Assembly: GCA_030837265.1 (NCBI GenBank)
Contig: JAUPKV010000123.1
Location: 1 to 13,741, forward strand
Reading direction: 5' to 3'
Origin: Methanobacteriota archaeon
Lineage (GTDB): Archaea; Halobacteriota; Methanosarcinia; Methanosarcinales; Methanosarcinaceae
DNA: 13,741 nucleotides
In this document: piece by piece, positions 1 through 8,136 of the stretch
How the letters are laid out: each line of letters begins with the position of its first letter
Position numbering within the stretch: the first letter of the stretch is position 1
Translations under genes and position numbers: made by a program
The notes under the pieces: model-generated
Databases searched by the model: none
What the model saw: the letters and a program-made list of their open reading frames with translations, nothing else
What the model was told of the DNA's origin: nothing

Positions 1-452
1 GCAGAATTCTTGAGTGCTGTGGAAAATCCGGGCTCAACCCCAAAGATAATGGTCTCTTTCCCGTGTTCGTTTGCTTTGTTCAGTAGCGGTTTGAAATCCG
101 CATCTCGGGTTACGATTGCAAGGGTATCTATGTTGGGATTATACACCAGTTCCATGCCCTCCACTGCAAGCCGCACATCCACATCACTGGAACAGATTAT
201 GGGCTCAAGGCCATGGTTTTCAATAGCCTCGACAAGCTTGTCAGAGGCATACTGGTTCAGGAAAACACGCCCGATCTTGATATTCCCGTAGTCCTTCAGA
301 ACGTCCCTTATTTCCTCAAGATTTACATCAAACTCTTTTCTGAGGATATTTGGCCCGTCCACTAGAAGTCCGATCTTCCTCCTGCCGACTTCTTTTTTTG
401 AGCGGAGGTATTTGGAGATGGAATCAATTCCGCTTTTTACAGGTTTCATCAT
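1..452 (-). CDS. NYN-domain (PIN-like) protein, 5' part only, cut by window edge
   Basis: Minus-strand reading from the ATG at 452 gives 150 codons with no stop before the window edge, so the C-terminus is missing. After a basic N-terminus the protein shows LLVDGPNI (residues 29-36, Asp32), VDVRLAVEGM (91-100, Asp92) and IVTRDADFKPLL (113-124, Asp117 and Asp119). This spacing of acidic residues at strand ends is that of NYN domains (LabA/DUF88-like, COG1432), a PIN-related metal-dependent nuclease fold; archaeal members are usually annotated as conserved hypothetical proteins. RNase activity is inferred from the fold; the substrate is unknown. Two adjacent ATG codons are possible (452 and 449); an AGAGG ribosome binding site a few bases upstream of 452 supports the first. 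The gene lies 151 bp downstream of the UPF0182 gene in the same direction, with its own possible promoter in the gap. Confidence 0.85.
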   Translation of the reverse strand, partial: MMKPVKSGIDSISKYLRSKKEVGRRKIGLLVDGPNILRKEFDVNLEEIRDVLKDYGNIKIGRVFLNQYASDKLVEAIENHGLEPIICSSDVDVRLAVEGMELVYNPNIDTLAIVTRDADFKPLLNKANEHGKETIIFGVEPGFSTALKNS

Positions 453-510
453 CAATGTCCTCTGTGACCTTCCATTTTTGAGTATTCTTAATCATTATTC
501 ATAGTTATGT

Positions 511-538
511 TGCAAAAATGATATTTTCGCTGTTTGAT
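511..538. repeat. 28-bp direct repeat, copy A (partner at 3646-3673)
   Basis: Begins tgcaaaaatgatatt and ends gtttgat. It matches 3646-3673 at 26 of 28 bases (differences at 526 and 531). It lies 66 bp beyond the UPF0182 stop and about 60 bp upstream of the NYN start. On the minus strand its core reads CGAAAATATCA, which could serve as a BRE/TATA-type promoter for the NYN gene. It could be a shared promoter/operator or one end of an old mobile segment. Confidence 0.6.
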
Positions 539-603
539 AATATAATTTTACCTTTGCGTACCATTTTTCCGGTGATGAGATTGATTAACGTTCCATTTTT
601 CTT

Positions 604-3468
604 TTATGCTGCAACTGTAGAAGAATTATTTTCTGAGGTTAAAGTTGTGATGGGCTGTACCACAAAACTTTGGTTGCTTTGTACAGGAATGGTGTCTACA
701 ATTTCTCCATTGCTATTTAATATAAGAATTTTCATAGCAATTCGCGGATTTGCAGACAGTTCCTGTTTAATATTTGCTTGTCCATTTGAACTTATTGGAT
801 TATTAGATTTTGTAAATATTTGACCAAGCGCGCCTTCTACACTATCCGCCCATTTGAGATTCCTTTCTCCAGTGACTGGATTCTCATAGAAGACTATCAC
901 CTCTGCCAATTCAGGCATTGAATTTGTATTTGAACTGGAAGCTATATAGATTGGTTTAATATTAATTACTCCTTTATTTACAGGAATAACCAATAAATTA
1001 CCACGAATTACTGTAGAGCCTTGTTGTCCCCATAGAGTAAGCATACTAGAGAACTCTTTATCCTGATTGATAAAGGCATCAATCTGGGCCGGACCTGATA
1101 GCGACCTACTTTTATCAAACTTATAAAGTAGCATTTTCCCATAATTAGGATAGTCCTGATTAACCGAGATCCAAGATACCAGATTCGTCTTTTGTGGATC
1201 GGCCGGATTAAATGTCCTCATCAAAACGTACGACGTTCCATTTGGTAATTCCAAAATAGTGTTATATGGCATAGCAACTTGCAATTCCCCGGTATCAGAA
1301 ATTTCACTTGAAGGTTTCCATTGATCCTGCTTGGTATAGTAAAGTTCCGGATCCTTCATATGAAAGGTGCTAAGCTCGTTAGTCTGCGCATTAAATAAAT
1401 CTTCAGAATATTTAATATGCAACTTTTGACTCTCCGGCATTTTTTCGATGTTTTTGAATAGCCCGGGATAAATGCTCATATAAGTCTTCATTAGGGGATC
1501 TTTCTCTACTACATATAAGTCCATTGTACCATTCACAGAATCTACAACCACTTTGGCTGCATCTCTAACATAATTAACACTTGTATTTCCCAGAGTGGAT
1601 GAATCAGAATATGGATAGCTATCAGAATACGCAATACCTGATATCATCCATTTCAAATTTTCCTCACCCTTGTCGATGAAAATCGAATTATCCAAGTCGT
1701 AATATAAGAAAGGAGCAACCCTCGCAACTCTTTCGTCGACATTCCGATATAGATGTAACCGGCTATTATCAGTAATATAATCAGATGTCATGATCTTTAG
1801 AAAATCCGACATATCCCATGCTATTACCGATTTTTTAAGAAAACCATCAATAAGCATTCCGCCTGTCCCGTTATACTGGATATAAATATTTCCCGAGCTT
1901 GACGGATAATCAAGTTCAGCTCTTTTAGTATTCGTTAAAATATAATCGTTCGTGTTTTCGCCATACCAAATCCCTTCTTCTTTTAATCTAAATTCAGGAT
2001 TACTAGAAACTGACGGAATATCATACGAATAAAGCAAGGGCATTTTATCGGCACCCATTTTATTTACAGACCCTACCACGGCTCCGTATCCATGAGTGTA
2101 GATAACATGCTTATTCTCCCATGTCTGCGGAATCTGATTCCGATTCAGCTCCCGAGCAGCTATAATTACTTGCCCTTCACTCCCGTTAATTGAGTATCTG
2201 TCAACATCAGGCGTATTAAATGTGTAAATTCTTTCAATCGCCTGGCTTCTTTGTAAAAATGGAACCATCGCACGCCAATCAAATATTCTGGCATTTGTAA
2301 TTGAAGGTGAGCTTTTAACACTGTCATTTAACTCTATGTTATTGGGATAATATTCCTCATCGATACCATTCAGGTCATATGCAGCTCGAGTATAATTGAT
2401 ACTATTCTCGATATAGGGCATTTGAACCTGCTGCTCACTAGAAACAACATTTAATTTGTAGTATGCGCTTGACCAGAGAGATGGTACAATCCCCGAACCC
2501 ACAATAAATATTACCAGGAGTATAAATATCGCAGGATATTTTTTGCCTGCATTCCAATTTTTAATAGGAACACCTGAGAGAGTGATGATTCCCAGTAATA
2601 TTATAAGCCCCCCGAAAACGGGAAGCCAAAACGGGAATGCAGCTAGATCATTTTGTCCGGCTCCTGTTAGAAAATTGCTTCCGCCTGTCGCAGTAATTAG
2701 ATTATACTTGCTCAAGTAAATATTTAGTCCGATAATGAACATTATTCCAGAACATAAAATTCGAATAATAAGCGGGAGGTCACGTTTTACCAGGATATCT
2801 TCAGAGGATTTCGATGAACTCCCGAGTTTTGTCATAAGCTTATAAATGATATCGAAAAAACTTGTTGAACCCAGAGTTTTATCGAAATCGTCTTCAATTT
2901 TGCTAGTAAAAAAACATATTATTATGTCTGCCACCAATAAAACCGCAAAAATCCAGAAAGCAAAATTCAGCAATTTATGAATTACAGGTAATGTAAACAC
3001 ATAAAAGCTAACATCGTTTCCGAAAATAGGGTCAAGGATACCAAAAGGACTTTGATTAAAGTATTGCAAGAAAATAAAATAGTATCCAGCAAATATTGAA
3101 GACAAGATGGTAATTAAAATTACGGAGATAAATGCATACAGGGTCTCAATGTTATCCAAAAAATCAACATCAACATTTCCCAATTTTCTAATAAATGATT
3201 TTGCCGCCCTCCAGTTTATATAGAACAATACACTAGAAAAAATTGCAGCACTGATAAACATGCTAACCTGTGCTTTTAAATTTACCATAAATACTATGTC
3301 TTTGAATCCAACTGATTCGAACCACCAATAATCCAGTAGTAAACTTGGTAATTTTAAAAATTGAATGAAAAACATAAGCATTAAGGCTACAAATGCAGAT
3401 TTTATCGGCCCTATTTTTGATGTTTTTGTCAAAACAGACTCTGCTGTATCAGAAAACGTATCTGACAT
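604..3468 (-). CDS. UPF0182 family large membrane protein
   Basis: A 954-residue protein with about seven hydrophobic segments in the first third (roughly residues 23-45, 66-84, 110-136, 167-187, 231-253, 279-299 and 311-331), followed by a soluble part of about 620 residues with no further membrane segment. Family-typical stretches are DYWWFESVGF (46-55), NDVSFYVFTLP (151-161), PYIENSINYTRAAYDL (351-366) and YTHGYGAVVGSVN in the soluble part. Length and layout fit UPF0182 (COG1615), known from actinobacteria, cyanobacteria, some clostridia and Methanosarcina. The biochemical role is unknown; the large domain probably lies outside the membrane (inference). The ATG at 3468 is preceded by GGAG with 8 bases between. 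The coding sequence looks more AT-rich than aroC and uses many ATA, TTA and AGA codons. It is bracketed by a 28-bp direct repeat. Its minus-strand neighbours (NYN upstream edge at 452, ugd ending at 3817) are too far away for tight operon coupling. Confidence 0.88.
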   Translation of the reverse strand: MSDTFSDTAESVLTKTSKIGPIKSAFVALMLMFFIQFLKLPSLLLDYWWFESVGFKDIVFMVNLKAQVSMFISAAIFSSVLFYINWRAAKSFIRKLGNVDVDFLDNIETLYAFISVILITILSSIFAGYYFIFLQYFNQSPFGILDPIFGNDVSFYVFTLPVIHKLLNFAFWIFAVLLVADIIICFFTSKIEDDFDKTLGSTSFFDIIYKLMTKLGSSSKSSEDILVKRDLPLIIRILCSGIMFIIGLNIYLSKYNLITATGGSNFLTGAGQNDLAAFPFWLPVFGGLIILLGIITLSGVPIKNWNAGKKYPAIFILLVIFIVGSGIVPSLWSSAYYKLNVVSSEQQVQMPYIENSINYTRAAYDLNGIDEEYYPNNIELNDSVKSSPSITNARIFDWRAMVPFLQRSQAIERIYTFNTPDVDRYSINGSEGQVIIAARELNRNQIPQTWENKHVIYTHGYGAVVGSVNKMGADKMPLLYSYDIPSVSSNPEFRLKEEGIWYGENTNDYILTNTKRAELDYPSSSGNIYIQYNGTGGMLIDGFLKKSVIAWDMSDFLKIMTSDYITDNSRLHLYRNVDERVARVAPFLYYDLDNSIFIDKGEENLKWMISGIAYSDSYPYSDSSTLGNTSVNYVRDAAKVVVDSVNGTMDLYVVEKDPLMKTYMSIYPGLFKNIEKMPESQKLHIKYSEDLFNAQTNELSTFHMKDPELYYTKQDQWKPSSEISDTGELQVAMPYNTILELPNGTSYVLMRTFNPADPQKTNLVSWISVNQDYPNYGKMLLYKFDKSRSLSGPAQIDAFINQDKEFSSMLTLWGQQGSTVIRGNLLVIPVNKGVINIKPIYIASSSNTNSMPELAEVIVFYENPVTGERNLKWADSVEGALGQIFTKSNNPISSNGQANIKQELSANPRIAMKILILNSNGEIVDTIPVQSNQSFVVQPITTLTSENNSSTVAA

Positions 3469-3492
3469 ATCTTTATCTCCGTATTAGTTGGA

Positions 3493-3506
3493 TTATATTA
3501 TTTCCG
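3493..3506 (-). promoter_or_regulatory. Possible BRE/TATA promoter for the UPF0182 gene
   Basis: On the minus strand the sequence reads CGGAAATAATATAA: a purine-rich BRE-like block followed by an AT-only TATA-like block. It sits 25-38 bases before the ATG at 3468, so the transcript would start very near the GGAG ribosome binding site, which is tighter than ideal. The 8-mer CGGAAATA recurs in repeat copy B (3657-3664). Confidence 0.3.
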
Positions 3507-3645
3507 AATAGCTCTTTGAGCCTATCCAAACGTCAATAATGCATGTTGTAAGTTTTAATATATTCATAAAATGGGTTCTTTTCCAATGCCGCGAAAAAGT
3601 AAAAAGAATGCAATTTTATGAAATTTGCTATAAAGAAAGGTGTGG

Positions 3646-3673
3646 TGCAAAAATGATATTTCCGCAGTTTGAT
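3646..3673. repeat. 28-bp direct repeat, copy B (partner at 511-538)
   Basis: Same orientation as copy A and 26 of 28 bases identical. It lies 177 bp upstream of the UPF0182 start, so the two copies bracket that gene about 3.1 kb apart. Similarity beyond the 28 bases is weak and patchy. Confidence 0.6.
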
Positions 3674-3816
3674 CCGACATTTTGCAGGACGTGTCCTCTA
3701 GAAAATAACATTTTTTGGCTACCTTTTTTAGATACTTGCTTAAAAGTTTGAAAATTATTATATCAACTTACAATACACTGTCTTTTTTCTTTTTTTGCTT
3801 TATCTTTGCTTTCTGT

Positions 3817-5100
3817 TTACCAGCAGAGACCTTCGTAATCAATACCTTTTGCTGTAATTACCTTTCTGCCATCAATTACAATTTTGCTTTTCATCGCTTC
3901 AAACTCTGGATCCAGTTTCCTGAACTCATCCCACTCGGTCATTACAAGACAGGCATCCGCACCCATCATAGCTTCTTTTGCACTGCTTTGGTAGTTAATT
4001 GTGGGAAAGACCCTCCTCATATTTTCGACAGCCAGCGGGTCGTAAGCAGAAACTTCAGCCTCGAGCCTTAAGAGTTCGGCAATCACCGGAATAGCTCTGG
4101 ATTCCCGGATGTCATCGGTATCATTTTTAAAAGCAAGACCTAAAACCGCGATTTTTTTGCCTTTGAGGTTTCTGATTTTCTTCTGAAGAAGTTCTGTCAT
4201 CAGAAGAGGCTGATTTTCATTAACAGCAATAACAGATTCAAGAAGTATTGGAGAATAGCCTATATCTTTTGCTTTACTTATCAGAGCCAGTACATCTTTT
4301 GGAAAGCATGAACCCCCGAATCCGGCACCCGAATTCAAGAACAGAGGAGAAATGCGGTTGTCTTTACCTACTGCTTTCATGACCTCATAGGTATCGATTT
4401 TCAGTTTCTTGCAAATATTTCCGATTTCGTTCGAAAAGGAAATCTTGGTTGCCAGAAACGAATTGTTTACATACTTTATCATTTCCGCAGTTCGTGGGTT
4501 GGTATTAGTAATTTCGCAATCGAAATTCCGGTACAGTTCCGAGACAAGATTTCCTGATCTTGTATCAATTGACCCGATTACAATTTTGTCCGGATGTTTG
4601 AAATCGTAAACAGCTTTTCCTTCCCGCAGGAATTCAGGATTCATAGCAACCCCGAAATCCTTACCTGCAATTTTCCCGGATTTTTCTTCCAGGATTGGCA
4701 GGACAAACTTTTCGGTTGTTTCCGGGACTACCGTACTCTTAACCACCACAACATGGTATCCTTTCTTTTTTGCAAGGGCAAAACCGATGCTTTCGGCTGC
4801 CAAACGGACAATTGAAAGGTTTATACTCCCATCTTCCTCAGAAGGGGTCCCTACGCAGATAAAAGAAATATCGGTATTAAGTACGGCGTACTCATAATCC
4901 GTGGTTGCGATCAGACTTTTTTCAGCATATTTCTTAAGCAATTCTTCAAGTCCGTCCTCATATATAGGAGGAATGCCGTCATTGATTTGCTGCACCTTTT
5001 TTTCATCTATATCCACACAGATAATTTCATGCCCTGCATCGGCAAAACATGCAGCAGTAACTGCTCCAACGTATCCAGAGCCAATAATGGAAATTTTCAT
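3817..5100 (-). CDS. ugd: UDP-glucose 6-dehydrogenase
   Basis: This 427-residue protein is predicted to oxidise UDP-glucose to UDP-glucuronate with two NAD+, supplying uronic acid for surface polysaccharide. The N-terminal Rossmann motif is GSGYVGAV (7-14), followed by the acidic end of strand 2 (CVDID, 28-32). Other family landmarks are ICVGTPSEEDGS (81-92), KSTVVPET (121-128), NPEFLREG (154-161), the catalytic Lys209 and Asn213 in KYVNN, and the nucleophile Cys265 in GFGGSCFPKD. The C-terminal UDP-binding domain includes GLAFKNDTDDIRESRA (321-336). The ending EGLCW is common in archaeal and Gram-positive-type enzymes. UDP-ManNAc dehydrogenase is the main alternative, but overall length and spacing favour UDP-glucose dehydrogenase. 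The ATG at 5100 has GAGG with 7 bases between, inside a small palindrome. It is divergent from the CDF gene; no glycosyltransferase is visible nearby. Confidence 0.93.
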   Translation of the reverse strand: MKISIIGSGYVGAVTAACFADAGHEIICVDIDEKKVQQINDGIPPIYEDGLEELLKKYAEKSLIATTDYEYAVLNTDISFICVGTPSEEDGSINLSIVRLAAESIGFALAKKKGYHVVVVKSTVVPETTEKFVLPILEEKSGKIAGKDFGVAMNPEFLREGKAVYDFKHPDKIVIGSIDTRSGNLVSELYRNFDCEITNTNPRTAEMIKYVNNSFLATKISFSNEIGNICKKLKIDTYEVMKAVGKDNRISPLFLNSGAGFGGSCFPKDVLALISKAKDIGYSPILLESVIAVNENQPLLMTELLQKKIRNLKGKKIAVLGLAFKNDTDDIRESRAIPVIAELLRLEAEVSAYDPLAVENMRRVFPTINYQSSAKEAMMGADACLVMTEWDEFRKLDPEFEAMKSKIVIDGRKVITAKGIDYEGLCW

Positions 5101-5114
5101 TTAGAGACCTCTAA
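5101..5114 (-). promoter_or_regulatory. Palindrome covering the ugd ribosome binding site
   Basis: TTAGAG-AC-CTCTAA, a 6-bp perfect inverted repeat with a 2-bp centre, directly abuts the ugd start codon. The minus-strand AGAGG ribosome binding site lies inside it. It could be a protein-binding site or chance; a 2-base loop is too small for a full hairpin. Confidence 0.3.
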
Positions 5115-5163
5115 TTGGTTAAACATACGTAACTTATAACCTGCATCAGGCAGCGTGCATAAC

Positions 5164-5183
5164 TTTAGATATTTTTAGATATT
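5164..5183. repeat. Two exact tandem copies of a 10-bp unit
   Basis: The unit tttagatatt occurs at 5164-5173 and again at 5174-5183 with no gap. The one-helical-turn spacing places identical bases on the same DNA face, as in some operators. It lies in the divergent ugd/CDF promoter region. Confidence 0.4.
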
Positions 5184-5364
5184 ATTAATTTACCTATTGA
5201 TAAAAGTATAAAAGCATATTGTACGAACTTGTTTTACTCCTCGTTTTTATTTACAACCGAATATGGATCTTTTTTTAGAAGGTTGAATTTTATAATAAAA
5301 GGATGAATTAATGTATTAATATAATGCCCATGATAAAGTTAGTGCCATTGATAAGCTTTTTTTA

Positions 5365-5378
5365 CGGATTTTTATCCG
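5365..5378. promoter_or_regulatory. Small inverted repeat in the CDF leader
   Basis: CGGAT-TTTT-ATCCG could form a 5-bp hairpin with a 4-base loop, 33 bases before the CDF start codon and just after a run of seven or more T (5357-5363). It may be a leader hairpin or binding site; the evidence is only the symmetry. Confidence 0.25.
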
Positions 5379-5400
5379 GGTTCAGCATTATTCCATGACT

Positions 5401-5406
5401 GGGGGT
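5401..5406 (+). promoter_or_regulatory. Ribosome binding site that fixes the CDF TTG start
   Basis: GGGGGT ends about 5 bases before TTG 5412, and the wider GGGGGTCTGA resembles the archaeal GGAGGTGA consensus. The nearby ATG at 5395 is in another frame, and the reading frame has no in-frame ATG upstream before the TAA at 5352, so TTG is the best start. Confidence 0.55.
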
Positions 5407-5411
5407 CTGAT

Positions 5412-6308
5412 TTGTTACAGAAGTTTAGAAAAGTCCAGAGAGTCCTTGTCTATGTACTTATACTAAACCTCGCTGTAGCTTTTGCCAAAATTGTTTATGG
5501 GAACCTGACCGGTGCTTTAAGTATGAGTGCGGACGGCTATCACTCTCTTTTTGACGGGACCTCGAATATTATAGGACTGGCCGGAAGTGCTATTGCAGCT
5601 CATCCTCCGGATAAAGAACATCCTTACGGGCATCAAAAATATGAAACCGTAGCTTCTTTTTTTATCGCCTTACTGCTGATTTTTGTGGGAGTTGAGATAT
5701 TCCAAAACGCCCTCAAGCGTTTCCTTATCCCGAATATGCCGGAAGTTACAGCTATTAGTTTTCTTGTCGTGCTTGGCACAATGGGTATTAATTATCTGGT
5801 CACAAGGTATGAGTACGGACAGGGTGAGTCCTTGAGAAGCCAGGTGCTTATAGCCGATTCGATGCATACCAGAAGTGATATTTATGTCTCTCTTTCAGTT
5901 ATGGTGAGCCTGATTGCCATAAAGTTAGGTTTTCCTATAATTGATCCTATCGTTGCCCTAATAATCTCTTTTATTATCTTCAGGGCTGGCTATGGAATCA
6001 TTAAGGAGACCTCAAAGTCCCTGCTGGATATGTCCAGGATTGAGGAGAACGAAATCTGTCAACTGGTTATGGGAGTTGAAGGAGTAATGGACTGTCATCA
6101 TATAAGGACTCGAGGAAGTATGGGAGATGTTAAGGTCGATATGCACGTGCTTGTTCAATCAGACATGCCCCTCAGAGAAGCCCATCTTCTCTCTCACAAA
6201 GTCAGCAAAAAACTGAAAGCAGAATACAAAGACATATCGGATGTAGTTGTACATCTTGAGCCCTCTATACGACAACCCCAAAAATCAAATAGCAAAAAGA
6301 CCAGTTAA
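5412..6308 (+). CDS. Cation diffusion facilitator (CDF) family metal transporter
   Basis: A 298-residue inner-membrane protein predicted to exchange divalent metal (Zn, Fe or similar) for protons. Hydrophobic segments lie near residues 11-27, 52-64, 81-99, 114-131, 160-172 and 176-192. The transport-site ligands are visible: Asp41-Gly-Tyr-His44-Ser-Leu-Phe-Asp48 in helix 2 and DSMHTRSD (His152, Asp156) in helix 5. The His/Asp pairs resemble zinc-type rather than the Asp/Asp manganese-type members (inference). The cytosolic C-terminal part (about 205-285) fits the ZT_dimer domain, with [19 protein letters not shown] and a final VVVHLEP. The length is normal for short CDF proteins such as FieF. 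It starts at TTG with a good ribosome binding site. Its stop lies 5 bp before aroC, which suggests cotranscription. Confidence 0.9.
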   Translation: MLQKFRKVQRVLVYVLILNLAVAFAKIVYGNLTGALSMSADGYHSLFDGTSNIIGLAGSAIAAHPPDKEHPYGHQKYETVASFFIALLLIFVGVEIFQNALKRFLIPNMPEVTAISFLVVLGTMGINYLVTRYEYGQGESLRSQVLIADSMHTRSDIYVSLSVMVSLIAIKLGFPIIDPIVALIISFIIFRAGYGIIKETSKSLLDMSRIEENEICQLVMGVEGVMDCHHIRTRGSMGDVKVDMHVLVQSDMPLREAHLLSHKVSKKLKAEYKDISDVVVHLEPSIRQPQKSNSKKTS

Positions 6309-6313
6309 GATGC

Positions 6314-7411
6314 ATGGCTGGAAACGTTTTCGGGCAGATGTTTCGAATTACTACGTGGGGTGAATCCCATGGCAGGGCAGTGGGCGTTGTTGTAGACGGA
6401 CTGCCAGCAGGCCTCCCTTTCTCAGAAACCGATATTCAGAAAGAGCTTGACAGAAGGCGCCCCGGACAGAGTGAAGTTTCCACTCCCAGAAGCGAAGCTG
6501 ACAGAGTTGAAATACTTTCGGGAGTTTTCGAAGGTATGAGTACAGGCACTCCTATATCTATGCTCGTCTGGAACGCTGATGCAAAATCTTCGGCTTATGA
6601 TACCATTAAAAACACTCCCCGCCCAGGACATGCAGATTTTACCTATATGGCCCGATATGGGATAAGAGACCATAGAGGGGGAGGTCGATCCTCAGCCCGC
6701 GAAACGATAGGCAGGGTCGCAGGCGGGGCTCTTGCAAAACTCCTGCTTTCCAGGTTTGAAATCCGGATTGTCGGACATGTGCTCGAACTAGGTGAAATAC
6801 GGGCAAAAAATATTTCTTTTGGAGAAATTCTTGAAAATGTAGAAAAAACTCCTGTACGCTGTGGTGATCTTGAGGCAGCTAAAAAAATGCTCGAAAAAGT
6901 TGCATTCATGAGGCAGGAAGGCGACAGCATCGGAGGCATCGTAGAAGTTATTGCAAAAGGTGTGCCTGCAGGTCTCGGAGAGCCAGTATTTGATCGACTG
7001 GACGCAGACCTTGCAAAAGCTCTTATGAGCATCCCTGCTGTCAAAGGCTTTGAAATAGGAGCCGGGTTTGAGGCTGCCCGCCTGAGCGGAAGTAAAATGA
7101 ACGACCCTTTCTGCATGGAGGGCGGAAAAATAATATGTTCGAGCAACAATGCCGGCGGCATCCTCGGAGGAATTTCGACAGGCCTGGATATCGTCTGCAG
7201 GGTAGCAGTAAAGCCCACTCCTTCCATAGGGAAGCCACAGCAAACGGTTGACTTCACATCCCGGGAAAACGCCGAAATTATAGTCAAAGGACGACATGAC
7301 CCTACAATCCCCCCGCGCATGGTTCCGGTTGCAGAAGCTATGGTTGCCCTTGTACTCGCCGATCATATGTTAAGGAGCGGCTTTATCAATCCCAGAACTT
7401 TGCTGGAATAA
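6314..7411 (+). CDS. aroC: Chorismate synthase
   Basis: A 365-residue enzyme that converts 5-enolpyruvylshikimate-3-phosphate to chorismate, the last step of the shikimate pathway, using reduced FMN. It contains the signature WGESHG (15-20, His19), [13 protein letters not shown] (47-59), the FMN/substrate loop [17 protein letters not shown] (115-131, His120), [15 protein letters not shown] (276-290) and [18 protein letters not shown] (326-343). It is full length for the family, with no missing active-site block. The ATG at 6314 is 5 bp after the CDF stop and has only a weak ribosome binding site, so translational coupling is likely. A decayed second copy of its 3' half lies at 13326-13741, downstream of the sensor kinase. 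Confidence 0.96.
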   Translation: MAGNVFGQMFRITTWGESHGRAVGVVVDGLPAGLPFSETDIQKELDRRRPGQSEVSTPRSEADRVEILSGVFEGMSTGTPISMLVWNADAKSSAYDTIKNTPRPGHADFTYMARYGIRDHRGGGRSSARETIGRVAGGALAKLLLSRFEIRIVGHVLELGEIRAKNISFGEILENVEKTPVRCGDLEAAKKMLEKVAFMRQEGDSIGGIVEVIAKGVPAGLGEPVFDRLDADLAKALMSIPAVKGFEIGAGFEAARLSGSKMNDPFCMEGGKIICSSNNAGGILGGISTGLDIVCRVAVKPTPSIGKPQQTVDFTSRENAEIIVKGRHDPTIPPRMVPVAEAMVALVLADHMLRSGFINPRTLLE

Positions 7412-7611
7412 AGGGGATAAGATAAAACTGATGTGTAGTCAAACTGGATGATAAGTTGAAGGTTAGCGAAAAATACGAGATGACAAATTAAGTAATTAGA
7501 AAGAAAATTAATATACTTTTTCACACAGCCTAACATAGCTGAATGAGAATCACGTCTCTCAGTATGGATTTTTTCCGGGTCTTTACCCCAAATAGCACTC
7601 AAACAGGATTC

Positions 7612-7887
7612 TTAAAGCTTTTTTCGAGCATGTGACTCAATCTTTTCTTGGGCTTTCAGTCGGATTTTCTCCTTATCGAGTGAAATTATCCAAAACTCTA
7701 AATTTCCTTCCCAAATTTCACGTCCCAAATTACCGATCAAGTTCCCGATCTTGAAGTAATTCCAAATATTGTTAAATATTAAGATGAATATAACTTTTGG
7801 AATGACTCCTTCATTATAATTTTGAATATAAGCTTTTTGTTTTACATAAATGGAAAGAAATATACCTGCTTGAGAAGCAGCAGTCAA
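7612..7887 (-). pseudogene. Possible degenerate coding remnant (transposase C-terminus-like)
   Basis: An open stretch of 91 codons begins only at a TTG with no ribosome binding site, directly after an in-frame TAA, and contains no ATG. The middle, PKVIFILIFNNIWNYFKI, resembles the hydrophobic helix with an N-W pair often found near the C-terminus of DDE transposases of the IS4/IS5 type. The tail EKIRLKAQEKIESHARKKL is charged and probably helical. The resemblance is from memory only. It may equally be chance; it is recorded because this spacer also carries a MITE-like element. Confidence 0.2.
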
Positions 7888-8136
7888 ATATTACGAAAAA
7901 GTTAATACCTGGAAGGTGGAAAATATAAAAATAGACTTGAGAATAGCAGTTTTAAGACACTCCCTAATTTTATGAGTTGCTATGAGATCTCAAAGATGTT
8001 TTGGGATTTTATGCTTCAACGAATCAAAAACCCAGGATAAAGGCTTGAAATTGCAAAGGATCTTTTAGTTTGAAATAAGACCAGATTCACAGAATAAAGG
8101 AAAGAGAAGACTTAAACCAATCAGGATGCAAACTAA

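Larger units (their letters stand above)
3469..3816. other. Intergenic region between ugd 3' end and UPF0182 5' end
   Basis: 348 bp without a convincing gene. The only open frame of note (plus strand, 70 codons from 3539) lacks a ribosome binding site and any recognisable motif. The region holds the upstream DNA of the UPF0182 gene, a possible promoter at 3493-3506 and repeat copy B at 3646-3673. Immediately beyond the ugd stop the minus strand is strongly A-rich (the plus strand shows T-runs near 3780-3797), so it has no obvious T-tract terminator there. Confidence 0.6.
5101..5411. other. Divergent promoter region, ugd / CDF-aroC
   Basis: 311 bp of AT-rich DNA between divergent genes. Candidate TATA boxes for the plus-strand operon are GTATAAAAG (5207-5215), TTTATAAT (5288-5295) and TTAATATA (5315-5322). 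For ugd on the minus strand, TTATAAGT near 5131-5138 would give a leader of roughly ten bases ending at the GAGG site. It also holds a tandem 10-bp repeat and a small inverted repeat, listed separately. No coding frame here is convincing. Confidence 0.5.

Noticed and set aside
518..823. Plus-strand 101-codon open frame at the UPF0182 3' end
   Set aside because: Most of it is antisense to the well-supported UPF0182 coding sequence, and it shares its first residues with the 28-bp repeat only.
3539..3751. Plus-strand 70-codon open frame between ugd and UPF0182
   Set aside because: No ribosome binding site, no recognisable motif, low complexity and overlap with repeat copy B; best read as non-coding.
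3778..3800. T-runs after the ugd gene as a terminator
   Set aside because: The T-runs are on the plus strand while ugd is on the minus strand, where this is A-rich; the direction is wrong for a T-tract terminator.
6643..7366. Long minus-strand open frames of 192 and 225 codons inside aroC
   Set aside because: They lie antisense to an intact chorismate synthase with full motifs; they are by-products of its codon usage.
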